Shown here piece by piece: positions 61,528 through 64,000 of a DNA stretch of 64,000 bases. The notes under the pieces are model-generated. The model did no database searches and was not told where the DNA came from. It was given only the letters and a program-made list of their open reading frames with translations. Origin of the DNA: Peribacillus sp044761665 (GTDB lineage Bacteria; Bacillota; Bacilli; Bacillales; DSM-1321); contig NZ_JBIWCW010000020.1 of assembly GCF_044761665.1 (NCBI RefSeq), positions 1-64,000 of the forward strand, given 5' to 3'. Numbering within the stretch: position 1 is the first letter of the stretch; every line of letters begins with the position of its first letter. A program made the position numbers and the translations under genes.

Positions 61528-61854
61528 TTAATTTCTTGGAGCCCATAGGATGATAGAGGCACCAATTACACAAATAATTGCACCAATCCAATCATATGAA
61601 TCAGGTGTTTTCTTATCTATCCCCCATCCCCATAATACGGATAATACTATAAAAACCCCGCCATATGCCGCATATACACGTCCAAATGTCGGAAACGTTT
61701 GAAATGTGGCAATAATGCCATATAAAATCAGGAAAACTCCCCCAGTTAATCCAAGATAAATGGATTTCCCTTCTCGTAGCCACATCCAGATAAGATATCC
61801 ACCACCAATCTCGGCCAGGCCAGCCATAAGGAATATAAGGGTGGTTACAATCAT
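61528..61854 (-). CDS. UPF0060 (YnfA-type) membrane protein
   Basis: The 108-residue protein has four membrane helices. Family features are FLMAGLAEIGGGYLIWMWLR near the N-terminus, GRVYAAYGGVFIVLSVLWGW in the middle, and the C-terminal DSYDWIGAIICVIGASIILW. These small-multidrug-resistance-like proteins are widespread and their natural substrate is unknown. Start at 61854 behind GAGGGATACAT. Confidence 0.93.
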   Translation of the reverse strand: MIVTTLIFLMAGLAEIGGGYLIWMWLREGKSIYLGLTGGVFLILYGIIATFQTFPTFGRVYAAYGGVFIVLSVLWGWGIDKKTPDSYDWIGAIICVIGASIILWAPRN

Positions 61855-62054
61855 ATGTATCCCTCACTTTCTTCAATGATTTTTCTATGTCATCTTTTTT
61901 TATTGTATCAGACCAATGGCCACCTTTAAGCCGAACAATTCTTTTGTCTTATCGATTTATAAAATTGTTAGCATTTTTTTGGGATTGTACATCAGTTACA
62001 AAGGGTACTATAACTAAAACGGAATGATAGTATCTTAGTTAAGGAGATGCAACG

Positions 62055-63011
62055 ATGAAAACCCAATCATATGCTTATATATTAGCCATAGTACATGCCA
62101 GTATTGTTGGATTATCTTTTTTGTTTACAAAAATGGCAATCGGAGAATCGAATCCCCTTGATACGTTGGCATTTCGTTTCAGCGTTTCCTTTGCTGTTAT
62201 ATTAATCCTGGTCGCATTAAAAATGATTAAGGTGAATTACACCAAGGAATCAATCAAAAAACTGCTACCATTATCAATCATGTTCCCCACCCTTTTCTTT
62301 GTCTTTCAAACTTTCGGACTTAAATACTCGCAATCCACCGACGCTGGAATCTTATCTGCTATCACCCCTATCATTACAGTAATGATTGCGGGATATTTTC
62401 TTAAGGAAAAGACCTCTCTATATCAAAAGGCATCCATTGTCTTATCAGTAGTAGGGGTCATATTAATATTTGTAATGAAAGGGAATACGATGAGCGGTTC
62501 CGATTTGCTAGGGATGGGATTGATTCTTTTATCTTGCATGGCAACGGCAGGATATACGACAATGACACGGTCCTTAGCCAAGGATTATACACCTGGTGAA
62601 ATGTCTTTTTTCATGATGGGGACAGGATTCGTCATTTTTAACTTGGCTGCAATCCTTTCACATGCGAGCAAGGGAACGATGTCTGCATTCTTTTCACCAT
62701 GGTCAAGTATGGAATTTGTAACTTCTATCTTATATTTAGGAATATTGGCCTCATTGGTCACTTCAATGCTTTCCAACACGATCTTATCGAAAATCAAAGC
62801 ATCTCAAATGAGTGTCTTTGCAAATCTATCTACCGTTGTCACGATTGGGGCAGGGGCACTCATTCTTTATGAGAGAATAACGGTTTACGATATAATCGGT
62901 TCATGTTTAATCATTCTAGGTGTCATCGGAACGAATTATTTTGGGGATAAGAAAGAACATACCATCAAAATGAAATTTCTTTTTAATAAGAAAGAACACA
63001 GTGTAAAATGA
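62055..63011 (+). CDS. DMT-superfamily EamA transporter
   Basis: The 318-residue membrane protein has ten spans arranged as two EamA repeats (about residues 9-140 and 155-290). It opens ILAIVHASIVGLSFLFTKMA, and the second repeat contains GLILLSCMATAGYTTMTRSL. Proteins of this class export metabolites such as amino acids or take up nucleosides; the substrate is not readable. It starts at ATG 62055 behind AAGGAGATG. The tail after residue 295 is charged. Confidence 0.88.
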   Translation: MKTQSYAYILAIVHASIVGLSFLFTKMAIGESNPLDTLAFRFSVSFAVILILVALKMIKVNYTKESIKKLLPLSIMFPTLFFVFQTFGLKYSQSTDAGILSAITPIITVMIAGYFLKEKTSLYQKASIVLSVVGVILIFVMKGNTMSGSDLLGMGLILLSCMATAGYTTMTRSLAKDYTPGEMSFFMMGTGFVIFNLAAILSHASKGTMSAFFSPWSSMEFVTSILYLGILASLVTSMLSNTILSKIKASQMSVFANLSTVVTIGAGALILYERITVYDIIGSCLIILGVIGTNYFGDKKEHTIKMKFLFNKKEHSVK

Positions 63012-63050
63012 AAAATCAGCTTATCCTTTTTGAAGGATAAGCTGATTTTT
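63011..63050. terminator. Bidirectional terminator
   Basis: A perfect 18-bp stem (63011-63028 with 63033-63050) with a four-base loop, between the convergent EamA and metallo-hydrolase genes; it overlaps the stop codon region of the latter. Confidence 0.92.
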
Positions 63051-64000
63051 ATTTCCACCATATTTGATGTGGGAACACTTCCGCCCCGATATGAACAGGC
63101 TCACCGATTTTTGGTGTAGAAACCTTAACGGATTTTTCCTTGGCGGCTTTTGTTACCCTTTCAATTGGATCAGTCCAATCATGAAGAGATAAAGTGAAGC
63201 CAGCCCAATGAACCGGAATCATCAGGTTTCCTTTTACATCAATGGTTGCCTGAACGGTTTCTTCAGGCAGCATATGAATGGTGGCCCAACGCTCGTCGTA
63301 CTGTCCGCATTCCATTAATGTAAGATCAAAGGGACCGTATTTTTCCCCGATTTCTTTAAAATGAGTGCCATACCCGCTGTCGCCGCTGAAAAAGATTTTA
63401 TCTTTTTTGCCAAGAATTACCCAGGAACACCATAGCGTTGAATTTCTATCATTTAAACTTCTTCCAGAAAAATGCCTAGCAGGCGTACAGACTAAGTGTA
63501 ATCCGTCGTATTGTACTTCATCCCACCAGTTATGTTCCTGAATCTTTTCCTTAGAGATTCCCCATCTGATCAGATGGTCTCCAACTCCTAGGGGGACAAT
63601 GAATTGGCCGACCTTGTCCTTTAACTTCTTTATGGAAAAGTAATCTAAATGATCATAGTGGTCATGTGAGAGTACGACAGCGTCAATCGGCGGAAGGTTT
63701 TCCAAATCAATTGGCAAGTCACCGCTATACCTTTTGTTTCCAAAGAGCGGAAAAGGCGTGGGGGATTTTCCGAACATAGGATCGACTAATAATCTTTTAC
63801 CATCCACTTCTAACATGAAGGCAGAATGACCGTACCAAGTGATTTTATTTCTACCTTCATTTGATTGCACCGTCGAATCAATCAAAATCGGAACAGCAGG
63901 TCGCCTGTTCGGATTTCCTTTCATGTATTCCCGAAGTATGGAGCCAGTATGTTTAAGGCTCATCATCTGATTCGCAGGAATCTGATTGATGAATTGACGA
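63049..64000 (-). CDS. Metallo-beta-lactamase-fold hydrolase (5' end outside window)
   Basis: The frame reads from beyond base 64000. Upstream of the two Met codons near 63966 it continues in frame as RQFINQIPANQ, which fits this family, so the true start is outside. The metal-binding motif LSHDHYDHLDY is near the middle, with the second His ligand in TPARHFSGRS and Asp in FSGDSGYGTHF. The class (RomA/NAPE-PLD-like) hydrolyses phosphoesters or lactones; the substrate is not known. Confidence 0.88.
   Translation of the reverse strand, partial: RQFINQIPANQMMSLKHTGSILREYMKGNPNRRPAVPILIDSTVQSNEGRNKITWYGHSAFMLEVDGKRLLVDPMFGKSPTPFPLFGNKRYSGDLPIDLENLPPIDAVVLSHDHYDHLDYFSIKKLKDKVGQFIVPLGVGDHLIRWGISKEKIQEHNWWDEVQYDGLHLVCTPARHFSGRSLNDRNSTLWCSWVILGKKDKIFFSGDSGYGTHFKEIGEKYGPFDLTLMECGQYDERWATIHMLPEETVQATIDVKGNLMIPVHWAGFTLSLHDWTDPIERVTKAAKEKSVKVSTPKIGEPVHIGAEVFPHQIWWK

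Overview
The window looks like chromosomal DNA of a spore-forming member of the Bacillaceae (Bacillus sensu lato, possibly Peribacillus-like). The evidence is an exosporium collagen-like protein, three small acid-soluble spore protein genes (sspP, sspO, sspN), strong AAGGAGG-type ribosome binding sites, low G+C, and long stretches of B. subtilis-like gene order: sspP-sspO-citB-yneN-sspN-yneP-yneQ-yneR-plsY-yneT-parE-parC-alsT, and yngJ-I-HA-HB-G-F-E. The genus is inference; no 16S gene is present.

Layout. 1-0.9 kb: 3' end of a BclB-like exosporium protein gene made of 27-bp repeats, then a small inverted-repeat element. 1-6.9 kb: Fur-box-controlled siderophore uptake (two permeases, divergent lipoprotein, ATPase) plus a one-chain ABC exporter. 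7-22 kb: the conserved spore/aconitase/topoisomerase IV block, with CcpC-type sites in front of citB and a LexA box in front of parEC. 21.8-22.7 kb: a break in that synteny that holds a truncated group II intron and a decayed PAS regulator. 22.8-26.2 kb: SAM riboswitch with an NhaC-family transporter, then alsT. 26.5-28.6 kb: an orphan SigH-like sigma factor and two poorly known genes. 29-32.7 kb: cytochrome bd oxidase with a secreted repeat protein and a bacterial Staygreen-domain protein. 32.9-41.4 kb: leucine/isovalerate catabolic operon behind a TetR gene and a clear palindromic operator. 41.6-48.5 kb: membrane chemoreceptor with a textbook SigD promoter, an NAD-salvage operon (Nudix-winged-helix protein, nicotinamidase, NAPRTase, NAD synthetase), and a soluble YfmS-like chemoreceptor. 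48.5-55 kb: accessory stretch with an IS3 scar, several tiny genes, an SH3-domain secreted protein, a lone HsdR-N-type nuclease-like protein and a DUF3900-type protein. 55.5-64 kb: amino acid permease, HemAT aerotaxis sensor, an unassigned structured small RNA, tatA, a frameshifted iron-type alcohol dehydrogenase, a 6S RNA, and four metabolic or transport genes, the last cut by the window edge.

Most interesting: (i) an independent RNA gene at 58592-58710 with its own sigma-A-type promoter, long nested stems, a potential 6-bp pseudoknot and an intrinsic terminator, which I cannot assign to a known family; (ii) a 6S RNA at 60435-60666; (iii) the TetR/palindrome switch of leucine catabolism; (iv) a perfect inverted repeat in front of an NAD-salvage operon led by an NrtR-like protein that keeps an intact Nudix box; (v) small genes missed by long-ORF searches (SspP, SspO, SspN, YycC, FbpB-like, Cys-rich peptide, two membrane peptides). 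No CRISPR array, tRNA or rRNA gene was recognised.
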